DNA from: Luidia sarsii
Taxonomy: Eukaryota; Echinodermata; Asteroidea; Paxillosida; Luidiidae
Reading direction: 5' to 3'
Length of the DNA stretch: 64,000 bases
NCBI GenBank assembly: GCA_949987565.1
Contig: OX465115.1
Span: forward strand, 3,940,004 to 4,004,003
Shown here: one piece after another, positions 51,501 to 61,853 of the stretch
How positions within the stretch are numbered: position 1 is the stretch's first letter
How the letters are laid out: each line of letters begins with the position of its first letter
Position numbers and translations under genes: made by a program
Notes under the pieces: model-generated
Seen by the model: only the letters and a program-made list of their open reading frames with translations
What the model was told of the DNA's origin: nothing
Databases searched by the model: none

Positions 51501-54500
51501 AGCCCCTACACAACATTGGTAAGATCGAACAACAGAAATGTTCACAGATTTACATGAAACTTATACAGTTTGAAGATGGTTACAGAAGAAACCTCGCACT
51601 GAAATATTTCTGCTTAAAATGTTGGATTTTGGGAGAAAAGAGTAAAAGAAATCGGCTCTCACCGAGATCTAAACTATTTTTTCGGAACAGTACGGCGTTG
51701 AATGCTGCATTTTTGCAAAACAAATGAAGCGGCTTTCACAATTTTCTCGAGACTCGGTAGGCGGATTGAGCTGAAAATTGGGCTTTAAGTGGAGTTACGC
51801 CATAAACTTACGCTTTTCCCAACCCACCCTCTCCACAGGAGATGAAGAGCTGATCCATGAGTCGGTGAAAGGAACGCTCGAGCCGAGTCGCGGTGAGACC
51901 AAAGCCAAGCAAGACAGCCGGCCTGAGTCGCCCGGCAAGGACTGCGAAGGTAGCACCTCCCCTACCCCTTCCCTCCGCGACGGCCTGCCCACGGCCTGGG
52001 ACTCCATCGAAGTCCAGGAGACAAGAGCAGAGCCCTTGAGTGACGCGGGTAAGTCTGCAGCAGGGAGCACCAAGGTTGTTTGATTTAAATCACTTTATCT
52101 AAATCATTGATGTAAATCATGATTTAAATCACTTTAATTTTTTTTAATATTTTTTTTTATTTTAAGCAAAATAGTCTCTTACTGCAAGAACTTTAAAAAG
52201 ACTTTACTTTGCACATGAACAACTGTCGTATGATGTATGCTATACATCTTACAAGTCAGTGATGAGACCGCTTTGTCTTTTGTCATTGGGCCACATATAC
52301 ATGTATGTAGCCCACCCATATGTTAGCATTTTAGCAAGGGAGCAGTACACATGTGGTATGCTTGTAGCTCTTGGCAGTCAGGAATTTTTTTTTCATGGAT
52401 TTCCTGTGTTTCGGTGCATTTGAATGATCACGATGGTGCTGTCACTGCAGCATTTAAAGCAAACGGGGGGTGTTTAAAGCAAGTGTTGTCACAGAAATCA
52501 AAGTTGTGCCCACTTCATCGTCTGCGTTATCAATGTCTGACTATATGTGACGCTTGCTATGAATCTCTTGCATTTGTGAATCTCTTGCGTTTGTTTGAGA
52601 AACACGACCGTCCACCGACCCAACCCCCATCCATCTTTCCATCCATCCATCCATCAATCTTGAAGACAGTTACCTGGATTCAGTAGCCAACGTGAGACGA
52701 CCTCTTGTCTTCTCTCTGATCAGGTACCGGTTTTCTACAGCTCTCCTTTGAGTACAACTCGCACACTTCCATCTTGAAGATTCGCGTCTGGAAGTTGGAA
52801 GACATCCTCCTGCCCCCAGGTAACCGGATTCCCGCCGACCCTAGTCAAGAAAGAAACGCATTTACCGTAACAAACAATCAAACTTTCATATGTCCCAAAT
52901 CCCCGATCAATAGACTTCTTCTTTCCACGTTGTTCCCTCTGATAATCCAACGGCTGCCAATCCAATCTCCGCTGTACATGACCGACCCATCAATTAGAGG
53001 CATTGCTGACTAGAGGCTGGACCATTCACACTCCAGTCAAGCACCCTGGCACCCAGTACTGGACAAACCGAGCACAGTTATCAATTGAGACCGCGTCTCA
53101 ATTTCTTGACAAAGGCTAGCAGTCCGCAGCCAAATTGTCGCTTCCTTCAAGCCGACATTGTGAGCCATTGAACAAAATCTATCTTTGAGTCAAACAAACC
53201 AAGGAAAAACTGACTGGGAACTTTTGAACAAATAAAAAAAATTGGCTTAGGAAACTTTGACTAGACTTGAACCCGAGACCTCTATCCAGCTGGTCTCGGG
53301 TTCAAGTCCCGGTCCAGTCAAAGTTTTCTTTGCCAATTTTTCAGTATCTAACTTCATGAGGTTCATGATTTGCTTTTTTCTTTTTTTTCCCTTTACAGCC
53401 GAGATAGCGAGCATCACGCGCATCAGCGTCCGCAGTCGTCTCCTCCCGGACAAGAAGGGAGAGACCAAACGCAAGACGGAAGAAGCCAAGATCGAGGATT
53501 TGGAGAAGATGCGGACGAGCATTGTCAGCGTCAAGCGGAAGGTGTCCAAGGAGAGCTTCAAGGCTATCTATTTGCCGTGCGTCTTCCACTTCACCCGTCC
53601 TCTGGAGTACAAGAGCATCAGCAAGGATACTGTGGCTGCCAAGACTCTACATCTGGACGTCAATGTGAAGCAGCGGTACTCCAGCAAGAGCTTCACGGTG
53701 GCTAACCTGCAGCTGCCTCTTCGAGAAGCCGTGCGGCGACTCAGGAAAGCTCGGTACCGCCTCCACCCCTGCATCAATTACTCCATGCCGGACAACATTC
53801 ACTCCTACGACCCCCGAGATCTGGTCATCGTCACCGAGGGAATGTACAGCAATAAGACTGTCAGTAATCCCAACCTCCGCGCAGAATCGAAGAATAGTCT
53901 GCGGCTGGGGGCCGAGGATCCACGCCGAGCTACCAGCGACATCAACCTGAAGTCGGTGCGCTGTCACTCGGTTGAGAGCCTCCCGTCGGTGTCTCTGAGC
54001 ATCCCCAGCGATGAGCTGGAGGACGAGGAGGAGGAGGAGGACTCTGCTCTGAGGGCCATCGCCGTCCTGAACGATTCGCCTCGCTCCGCCTCGAGCCGCA
54101 GCCAGAGCAACCCCGAGGTACACGTTGTGGAGATCCACGAGATGAACACGCTGCCAGGAGCTGCCGAGGAGGACCTGGCGGAGGTGACGGTCGAGGCTCC
54201 CAGAAGGAAGCACAGCACCAGCTCCCCGAACATCCCCATCCTCCTTGTAGAGGACCTTGAGGCTGAGGCCGCCCCAAAGAGGTTGAATCGACCGACCTCT
54301 CCACCGAATAGACTAGCAGTGCCGCCTGTTACCTACAACAGGAGGCGCCAGCAAGGGTCCTCCAAGCAGCTGCCAAAGGCAGATGGTCTCGGTGCTCCGT
54401 CAAGCCGAAGAGCCCAAGAGCCTCCCAGACCGGGCAGAGCAGTTGCTACATCAAATCCAAAAGCATCGGGCAGTTCGGGCACCCCTGAAGTCACGAGCTT

Positions 54501-55644
54501 CGCCAATCCGGTGGGAAGTCCCCGCAACCGGAATCTCTCCGACGTCGAGGACAGGAAGAAGGCAGTCAAGGCCATCATCCTTGAGAAGAAGACCAAGAAG
54601 CCTAAAGAGGGCCGGCGCAACCTGCTGAGAGCCTTCAGCGAGCAGGACGGCATCGATTCCCCCGTCTTTGAACCGGATGAGAATGGAAGTCGGAGCCCCG
54701 TCGAGTACAGCGAAGTAAGCGAACTCCAGGAGTCTCCCGGCCACTTGTCGCCGGCCAAAATCAGCCAGGCCCTCGGTCAGCAACGTCCGGCGAGGGACCA
54801 GAAATCGTCCCGGACCAAAGCCAAATTGGAATCCAAGGTGGCCTTGCCCCTGGCAGAGCTGACTCTCGATCCAGAGCATCTACCCCGGATGCAGACCATC
54901 TCGGAAACGCAGTTCAGCCATTCGGGCGCCGTCGGTCACTCGACGCCCAAGAAGAAGACCTCAGGATCTCACGGGAGGTCCTCTCAGATGCCCTCCGTCT
55001 CCAGGGTCCTCAGCAGCAGTCCCTCCGAGATGAGCTTCCCCCAGCCCGTCACCCGTGGCCTCTCTCACACCGAGCTGAAGAGGCCCACCTCGCCCGAGAA
55101 CCGCCCGGACTCTCCGGAAGGCCCTCGCGCTGAGCCTGGCTCCCGGAGTCCCGGATCTGAGGCAAGGGTGCATTTCCTGTCGGAGACCCATCGCGCCGAG
55201 CGCAGGCACCAGCAGAGCACCCCGGCTCGGAGGATCAAGTCTCCGACCCGTCAGCCAGACCCCAAGACGCCCAAGACGCCGGGAACTGTCCAGATAGAGA
55301 TGACGGCGCTTCAGCTGGACCCTGACCACCAGCGCCGGATCTCGACGCCGGAATTCAAGCTGGCGATGTTCCAGCGGACCGGCCGGGACCCGCACCCCAC
55401 CGAGCGCTTCGTCCGGCGCCTGCACGGCAACCGGCTCTTGGACTCCCAGGGGGAGGACGTGGACCCGTTCCTCGTCCCCGAGACGCCCACTGGATCCCCA
55501 ATGGCGGACGACTCGAGTGTGCGCCAAGCGACTCCCACCAAGAGCGGAGTGCACGACCGGAAGAAGAAGACGCGACCGAAGCAGGCAGAGGTGATGCCGG
55601 CGGAAAACCTCTCCGTGATTCGAGTCAAACAGAGCGTCCTCTGA
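48519..55644 (+). CDS. Ankyrin-repeat/C2-like protein with long Ser/Pro-rich tail, 6 exons
   Basis: Exons: 48519-48677, 49812-49992, 50702-50887, 51839-52048, 52724-52819, 53399-55644; 3078 nt, 1025 residues, with junction phases 0,1,1,1,1. Exon 1 (ATG at 48519 or 48528) is supported by an open frame, a strong donor (ACG|GTAAGA) and phase agreement; without it translation could start at the ATG opening exon 2. Ankyrin repeats: LHEAVRYGDTNLVESALRDG, SPLHEAASAGDLDILWLLLQ, TPVHYACMEGHAECLQALLD and a partial fourth. Exon 5 and the start of exon 6 look like a divergent C2 sandwich: LQLSFEYNSHTSILKIRVWK, then RISVRSRLLPDKKGETKRKT and FKAIYLPCVFHFTRPL. Acidic Ca-binding loops are not evident. The remaining ~500 residues are low-complexity with many SP sites (RPTSPPNR, RPTSPENR), an acidic DELEDEEEEED run and basic blocks. 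A scaffold or trafficking role is inference; I cannot name the family. Confidence 0.8.
50137..50283 (-). mobile_element. CGTAAG hairpin MITE copy
   Basis: TTTCTTCAAACCCATCGTAA, CTTGCGATCAATCGGAAGAC, CAACTTACAATGGGTTATCG and ATCGTAAGGCTTCATGAAAT: reverse orientation of the copy at 21588. It lies in intron 2 of the ankyrin/C2 gene. Confidence 0.7.
50290..50660 (+). repeat. ~90-bp tandem array, 4 units
   Basis: Units: ACACAAGTCTATGGGAATTG, GCTGCAGCCGCTAAACTAGA, GACTCGTGTGTAATTTGAAG, CCGTAGCCAA. Inverted relative of the array at 28205-28625; ends just before the exon at 50702. Confidence 0.88.
50930..51495 (+). repeat. 21-22-bp minisatellite, ~26 copies
   Basis: Units of TGGTCATTGCCTTGGTGCCCC and the variant CAGTGCCCCCTGGTCATTGC follow the donor at 50887 by about 45 bp. 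Because 21-bp units keep the frame and contain no stop, all three plus frames stay open and run on from the ankyrin exon; the GT at 50888 and frame continuity to 51839 show the array is intronic. Confidence 0.88.
51501..51784 (+). mobile_element. TTAA-type MITE (family A), internally deleted
   Basis: TTAA (51497-51500), AGCCCCTACACAACATTGGT, body as in 56076-56381, then a deletion after TTGAGCTGAAAATTG and a terminal GGGCT with TTAA (51785-51788). It ends about 50 bp before the exon 51839. Confidence 0.8.
53200..53345. repeat. Inverted pair of SINEs next to a splice acceptor
   Basis: An antisense SINE (AAACTTTGACTAGACTTGAA, CCCGAGACC) is joined by a 12-base loop to a sense B box and tail (GGTCTCGGGTTCAAGTCCCG, GTCCAGTCAAAGTTTTCTTT, GCCAATTTTTCAG). 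The two halves pair over ~35 bp. The right half ends 54 bp before the exon at 53399. Confidence 0.85.
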
Positions 55645-55954
55645 TAAAGGCATCGATGATCCAAACTGAATCAAAGACCACAAGTAATTTATAATCACAA
55701 CATTTTGTACGCAGCTGATGAAAATATCGCCATTGATCATACCACAAATTGTCCATACAGTTTTGGGTATTTAAAAAAAAGTGGTTACTTCAAACCTCAC
55801 CTTTTTTTTATTACAAATGGCAGAATTGATTTCTCTTTTAATTGTTTAATTCTTAACATAAATTATTACCCAGAAATAGACAAGAGGATGGTACTTTTAT
55901 GGTTTATACATTTCATTATTTAATGCAATGACAATATTTTTATGCAAAGCTCAT

Positions 55955-55960
55955 AATAAA
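55955..55960 (+). terminator. Polyadenylation signal of the ankyrin/C2 gene
   Basis: AATAAA about 310 bp after the stop codon, in an AT-rich 3' flank with no other candidate nearer. Confidence 0.6.
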
Positions 55961-56075
55961 TGAATATTACTCATTAATCCGTCCAAACTTTATTCCGTGC
56001 TTTTGTACAGATATGTCCATAACATGCGTCAAAAATTGGATTTTTAAGCCTTGTTTTGTACAGTACATGTATTAA

Positions 56076-56381
56076 AGCCCCTACACAACATTGGTAAGAT
56101 CGAAAAACAGAAATGTTCACAAATTTACATGAAACTTATACAGTTTGAAGATTGTTATAGTAGAAAGCTCGCATCACTGAAATATTTCTGCCTAAAATTG
56201 TATTTTTGGTGATCTACATTTTAAACTATTTTTCGGAACAGTACAGCGTTGAATGCATTTTCACGAGACTCGGTTGGCGGATTGAGCTGAAATTTTCACA
56301 GGTGTGCTATTTCATGCATATGTTGGATCAGACAACGTATGGATGCTATTCTTTGACCTCTACCAATGTTGTGTAGGGGCT
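56076..56381 (+). mobile_element. Complete TTAA-type MITE (family A), 306 bp
   Basis: TTAA (56072-56075), AGCCCCTACACAACATTGGT at the left end, ACCAATGTTGTGTAGGGGCT at the right end, TTAA (56382-56385). The terminal 20 bases are perfect inverted copies. This is the reference for the copies at 13234, 22616 and 51501. Confidence 0.92.
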
Positions 56382-57602
56382 TTAAGGGTCAATAAGGGTT
56401 TGCCATACCTGACAATGCTCATTGCTTTGCCAAGTTGACTGCTTAGAAAAAATGCGTCTGCACTCTGCACTAGAGAGCTGGAGTAGGACTAGCAGGTTCG
56501 AATCCCACCTCGGGTTTTTCCTTTCAGCATACAATTGGGCAAGGCACTAAGCATACAGTGCTGTCTACACATAGAGTAGGGCAACACCAAATTGGATTGC
56601 ATTCTCAGTTTCTCACCAAGGCAATGATGATTTTTATATCTAATGCTGTAAACTTGTTAAATTCTATTCTATTTTATTCAGACAGTGTAATTAAAAAGCG
56701 TAGATTTCTTGTAATGCTAGCATACACAGATGTTGTCACACGTGAGAGTGCACATTGGTCAGTAGGCAAGAAAATGCTCACCTGGGATATCTATGGCATT
56801 GACACAACCCTGTTGTTTCATATCCAAATTGGTAGAAATCATATTTGGCACATTGGGTTTTGTTCATGTCGGCAAAATGTAATGGTCTTTTGAAATACTT
56901 TCACATTTCATAGGGATTATATGGGGAAATCAGTTCCTTTTGGAAGCTGAAAAGCTTGGATCCAAAATTATATACATGCATAATTATGAAAGCTTAATGT
57001 GAAAACGAACCCAATTGACCTCACTATGTACGATTGCGTTTTGTCGGTCATAACCATGAACTGGTTCAAATGTTTCTATTTGGCTTGGCGCAATGAAAAT
57101 CAGGGCGCTTCAGCACATACCAGAGTAACTCTCAATAGACGGTTGTCGGGGGAAACTTTGATGTGGAACAAGAGCCAAACCAACTCTCGGTTGTGACTGA
57201 AAAAAGTAATGCAACCATGTACCTAACTAACCAAAAATGCTTACTGACCCAAACAGGTGACCCAAATTCAGGCACGTTTCTAAGGGGGAGGGGGGATTTG
57301 GGGGCCTAAGCCCCTCCAAAATTCATCCAAGCCTTTGACATTGCGCCAAAGACCTCCTATTCCAATACCAATGGTACTCTGCCTACAGTGTAGAGTACAC
57401 TGTGTACTCGCATCTCTAATTCTATTACTGTGCTTACATCTTTGCTGATAGAGCTAAACTGTTGCTCATGTGGTTTAACCTTTGCACAGCATTTCAAAGA
57501 ATTATAATTCAAACTTTTGGTTTCGCTAGGTGTGGCAACTACTTACATACATTCAGGCTTCACTTTTTTTAAAATCACTTTCATTATTGAGCAACATTTT
57601 AA

Positions 57603-57850
57603 AGGGTCTCTGCAATAGACATTTTATCACTTAAATCCATGCTACAGAACTGTTTTGCAATGTTCCTAACAATCAAACCAGTTTTTTTTTAACTCATTCT
57701 GTGGGTGTATCTGCAAGTTTTCAGTTTTTGTGCTAATGAGATGTTCAATATTCATGAGCAAATTTGTGATGTCATCATGCAACAGAAACGCAATTGGTTG
57801 TGTACAAATGTTTCTGAAAATTTCTGGTATTTCCTGCAGACCTATCCCTA
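57603..57850 (+). mobile_element. TTAA-ended MITE (family E) fragment
   Basis: TTAA (57599-57602) then AGGGTCTCTGCAATAGAC; the body is shared with 35720-35945 (ATGCTACAGAACTGTTTTGC, GCAACAGAAACGCAATTGG). The right end was not identified. Confidence 0.6.
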
Positions 57851-58649
57851 TGAGGGTAGACAAAGGGTTGGTTTGCAATGACCCTGTCTACCAATTGACA
57901 ATTGTATTCAAGCACCTGATATGGTTAGACCATAGTTCGACAAAGGGTCATTTTGCAATGACACATAGCAGTCGTATTGATATTTCCTCTGAAAAATGTC
58001 CATTGACTAATGCACGCATGTTGTACCTCTGTCATTACCAGCGTTTTGGGAAATAATGGTGCTTAGTCATGTGACCACTAGTTAATAATTTTATACACCA
58101 ACAGTCTAATGATAATGTGCAACAATGTGGTATTTCTATATATATTACATATATACACTATGGTATAAAGCTTTAGACAATTTGTATTCCCTTACATTTA
58201 GTTAGCATTCAGTCCCCCCCCCCAAAAAAAAACACATTAAAATGGTGGTACATGCATGGGAATGTACATTCGAACCATAAAAGGCACTACGAGCTTCTAC
58301 CAAAGACTCGGTCAATTCTCCTAGGAAAAGTCAACACGCTCTTCAACGTCAACATGCTCCCCTAGCTGCCTAAACATTATTGTCGGACAGCGCGGACCAA
58401 GCGCGCTCGCTGTGCGGCACGGGTACTTCCTGAGCAAAGTATTGGAGGACTAGGGAGCATGTTGACATTGAAGTGCGTGTTGACGTCGAGGAGCTGCACA
58501 AACGCGCTCTATCTATTTTTTTAGGGGGGGGGTTGAGAATTATTGTACATTGCAACACGAAACGTGTGTCCAATTTACTGCCGGTCCCATTTCCCAGAAA
58601 AACCTAAATCCAGTTTTACATACTGTACGTACATGAACATTGAGTCAAA

Positions 58650-58910
58650 CCATGGAGGTCAAACAAAAAAATAAGGAAAAACTTACTGGGAATTAACTTT
58701 TGAACAAATTGGCAAAGAAAACTTGCATTGGACCTAAACTTAAAAGATTAAACCCATTAACGTACCGGTGCTCTTCCATGTGACTGTGCTAGTATCCAGA
58801 CCTTAGAATTAGATGACGGCCTTCCCTAAAGTTCTAATAAAGTAATAGTGTATAATAGTCAACTATAGTCTTTGCCGGGGCGGGGGCGCCAGTCAGAAGC
58901 AGTTCAACCA
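58650..58910 (-). repeat. Antisense tRNA-derived SINE
   Basis: Tail AATTGGCAAAGAAAACTT, weakened B box, TTAACGTACCGGTGCTCTTC, ATGACGGCCTTCCCTAAAGT, TTTGCCGGGGCGGGGGCGCC. It is the reverse of the full copy at 30845-31060. Confidence 0.75.
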
Positions 58911-59101
58911 TGAATGAATATTGAAGTGAATCGTCTTAATAGTTGCATGACATTCTACTTCAGCTCGTTTCTACTTCAATTAAAGATCATCGGAGCTGTA
59001 TGGATGGGGAGTGTATAATGCTGGGAGTTGCCACTCGGGCCAGAAGTGAAGGCTCGGGAAATGGACCGGAGAGGGAAATGTCGGGACGTCCCTCGCTCAG
59101 C

Positions 59102-59974
59102 TCAGACATTCACGTACGGCCTATCGTCATTCCAACCCGGCGCTTTCAAGTTCAAGCGGCGAACGGCGAAGACCGGGACAACCGAAGCTCGCGATTTGGC
59201 GGCTGGAGGCGAGGCTACGGCAGCCGGTTCCGGCTCCCCCGCCACCGCCCGGCTCGTCGCCGGCGACTCGGCGGCTGGAGGCGAGGCCACGGCGGCTGGA
59301 GGCGAGGCCTGGCTCGTGGATTTGGGCACCGACGTGGGCACAGAGTAGTGGGGGAAGACGTCCACGGAGCTGACCGAATTAGAAGCCGCCGCTTGGTCAC
59401 CATCTCCGCTTTCCTCTCCCCCCCTGCGCGACGGTGGTTCTTCGCCTTTCCGTCGAGTCCAGCGGGCGTACCCCGCAACCGATACCCCGACAGCCAGGCA
59501 CACAACCACCACCCAGACCCAGAGTGCGGGGTGGATGGATCTAGTCTCCTCCCGAGCCGTCAGGTTAGTCCCCCCTGACGTGCAAGCCGGTGGTGCCTCC
59601 GGCCCGTTCCCGAGTGAGATGTTGTACCAAGCGCTCCCGTCACTCGCGGCGCAGGACAGAGTGAGGGCGCCCTCTCTCAGTGTCGCCGTGGGCACCGTAA
59701 CCCGGCCGGACCCGTCGCCCCAAAATTCGCGACCACTGCCGGACACCAGGGTCACATCGGCGGCCGTCTCGTTCAGACGACACTCCAAGCTGACGAACTC
59801 TTCGTCGTGCGCCGACGACGAAAGGCATACCCGGGGTCGGCTCGGTGATTGGCCAGCACCAGTCACGAGGCCCACGGGGTCGCCGGGGGTCACACTATCA
59901 GCGCCCCACACGCCGCCGACGCCTAGGAGGCAGGCGAGTCCGAACGATGGCCACAGACACCGCCAAATCCCCAT
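59102..59974 (-). CDS. Intronless type I membrane protein, Ig-like ectodomain, C-terminal YVNV
   Basis: 290 residues in one open frame. The start at 59974 (MGIWRCLWPSFGLACLLGVG) was chosen because it opens a clean signal peptide; the frame also has a Met 14 codons upstream. The ectodomain (~120 residues) has four cysteines (RPRVCLSS, LECRLNE, LTLSCAASDG, PPACTSG) and three N-glycosylation sites (NET, NIS, NLT) and reads as a divergent Ig-like fold. The membrane segment is HPALWVWVVVVCLAVGVSVA followed by WTRRK. The ~120-residue tail holds VFPHYSVP, twofold AVASPPAA and the extreme C-terminus PYVNV. A phosphorylated YVNV would fit the pY-x-N-x Grb2-type SH2 consensus, and V-x-V also fits a class II PDZ ligand. 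The next gene (61854-63587) has the same strand, architecture and lack of introns. Orthologue not recognised; surface signalling is inference. Confidence 0.72.
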   Translation of the reverse strand: MGIWRCLWPSFGLACLLGVGGVWGADSVTPGDPVGLVTGAGQSPSRPRVCLSSSAHDEEFVSLECRLNETAADVTLVSGSGREFWGDGSGRVTVPTATLREGALTLSCAASDGSAWYNISLGNGPEAPPACTSGGTNLTAREETRSIHPALWVWVVVVCLAVGVSVAGYARWTRRKGEEPPSRRGGEESGDGDQAAASNSVSSVDVFPHYSVPTSVPKSTSQASPPAAVASPPAAESPATSRAVAGEPEPAAVASPPAAKSRASVVPVFAVRRLNLKAPGWNDDRPYVNV

Positions 59975-61161
59975 GTTCACCAGCTTAACTCTGCTCCGAA
60001 GCCCGTTCTGCGACAATAGCTATAGCACACACGCGCACTGAGAACAGCATCTTGTTAACCAATACACCGCGTACCGCGCGCTCCGTCTTTCGTTTCACAG
60101 AGCCCACGCACATTATACTATCATACTCTCACAACTTCACATGCACACTGTAATCCGAAGCTTTATAGATTCTCAAAAAGCTATCCGAGAAAAAATGCGG
60201 TATTTACGGCCTAGCGGTTTTCCCCTCGAGTTTTCGAAGAAGTAGTTTCACTTTTCGCTGGCGAGAACTGTTTTTCTTTTTCTTTTGTTATTCAAAAACC
60301 GCTTGGGTAATGAAACCAGTGGTATATTAGATATTAAATGTTTTATTAGTACACCACTGAAGTTGATTCTGGCAATATTTTTGATAAGTTGAGAGAACAT
60401 ACAGTTCAAGTTCCCGCAAGATTAGCTTTATGATTCTACGAAAAAGCTTAGTGAGTGGCCTGAAAAATACCCTGTAGTGTATGCACGGAAAATAATTATG
60501 TAAAGCCTATTTGATTTTGGAGGGGGCAATTCTTCAAAGAAAATAATCAAAAATTAGACACCTCACATTTTATACAAAAACCAACCATTCCTATTTTGGA
60601 GGAATCATTCCTCTTTTTTGGTAAAGATTCATCACTTTTTACAAGCTCTTGACAGTAGATTACGATTTTTGGATTGAAAATACACATGTATTCCTTAGTA
60701 TTCCTTTAAGATAGGTTGGCAGCTATGTATACATGTACATTGTAATTCAAAGATCACACGATTTCGGTTGCAAGACGTTCGCTTAAGATTCCAAGAAGTG
60801 ACGTGCACCCAGTCCATTAAAGCAACACATTTCTTATAATAATTGATGTAAAAAAAATCCCCGCGTACTGTTTCAGGAAGTTTGGGGGAAAATAAGTTTC
60901 GCTTTTGGTTTTCACAGAGCTGGGAAAACCAGGAAACCGAATTCATAACACCTGTGGAAATGGATCTTTAAAAAAATATTCTTTAAAAGGGAAACTCGAC
61001 TTTAGCTGAAAAGCTTAGGGGAGGGAGTGCCATGGGAGTGTCGAAGCCAGGTTAAACATCTCTTTGTCAGAAGTATGGTCGTACGGCCGAATTCCCTTTC
61101 CCAACTTCGGTATATGTAATAGCCGACTGAATATCGTGATAATTATTCGATAACATCGAAA

Positions 61162-61500
61162 GGCCCTATACAACATTGGTATAAAGGTCAAAAGATTGCC
61201 ACAGTTTGTGTGTTAAACCATTAAACATCCCCAAAAAATCAATCCTGTGAAGAGTTTTGCTGAAATGGTAATTTGAGAAAGTAGAAAAAGGCAAAAAACC
61301 GTTACGGTTTTTGCACCGTACTGTAGTGTATAAGAAATAGTTTATTACTCTCGAGAAATAAACTAAACAATGAGTGAACATTTCTCGAGGAAAACAGCAT
61401 CCCAGACCGTAAGATTTCAACATGAGGATTCTATCATGACCATCTACAACTGTTTAAATTAGATCTGTGGACATCGATGTTTTCCGATCTTCCCAATGAT
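61162..61500 (+). mobile_element. MITE family B, uninterrupted copy
   Basis: AGGCCCTATACAACATTGGT, then AAAGATTGCCAC, an intact ACCATTAAACATCCCC and AAACCGTTACGGTTTTTGCA, to TTTCAACATGAGGATTCTAT and CTTCCCAATGATG. Compared with 39558-40605 it lacks the 701-bp insert and keeps a single TTAA at that position. Its own right terminus is decayed. Confidence 0.78.
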
Positions 61501-61609
61501 GTCTGGAAATCTCCTTGCACATGCTGTAATGTTTACGCTTTAGTTCTGTGATTGTCATTTTGTTTTACTACACCAGTCAAATTGCCTAAAATAAAGTAAA
61601 TCTAGCTAA

Positions 61610-61695
61610 AAAATTGGCAAAGGAAACCTTGACTGGACCGGGACTTGAGCCCGTGACCTCTGGATTAACGTACCAGTGCTCTTCTAAAGAAAATC
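61610..61695 (-). repeat. Antisense tRNA-derived SINE fragment
   Basis: AAATTGGCAAAGGAAACCTT, GACTGGACCGGGACTTGAGC, CCGTGACCTCTGGATTAACG, TACCAGTGCTCTTCT: reverse complement of tail, B box and anticodon-like region. Confidence 0.8.
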
Positions 61696-61853
61696 TAGGC
61701 CTATTTAAAAAAAACATGTTATCAAATCTAGCCGATAGGCCCTATATACAGTAATTACAACCGACACGGTTATCATAAAAACAACCAATATCATCATATC
61801 GATGAAAATATCGATGACACCCAGCATCGTCAGAGACACGATCGCGACTGATT

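Larger units (their letters stand above)
56386..59101. other. Intergenic, repeats only
   Basis: No exon is recognised. The stretch contains a SINE-like B box at 56490-56510 (AGGTTCGAATCCCACCTC), one unit of the GGCAAGGCACTAAGCATACA repeat (56530-56620), a family E MITE end (TTAA at 57599-57602, body to about 57850), an inverted-repeat patch at 58330-58500 (CAACACGCTCTTCAACGTCA against TTGACATTGAAGTGCGTGTT) and an antisense SINE at 58650-58910. Confidence 0.55.
59975..61853. other. Spacer between the two intronless receptor genes
   Basis: No gene is seen. It holds a family B MITE (61162-61500) and an antisense SINE (61610-61695); the remainder is AT-rich. The promoter of the gene ending at 59102 should lie in 59975-60260, where the DNA is CpG-containing. 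Confidence 0.5.

Noticed and set aside
50862..51727. Three overlapping ORFs of >200 codons after the ankyrin exon
   Set aside because: A 21-22-bp intronic minisatellite without stops. The donor at 50888 and exact phase to 51839 explain the gene without it.
60695..61423. Small ORFs between the two intronless receptor genes
   Set aside because: Partly inside a MITE copy; no conserved features.
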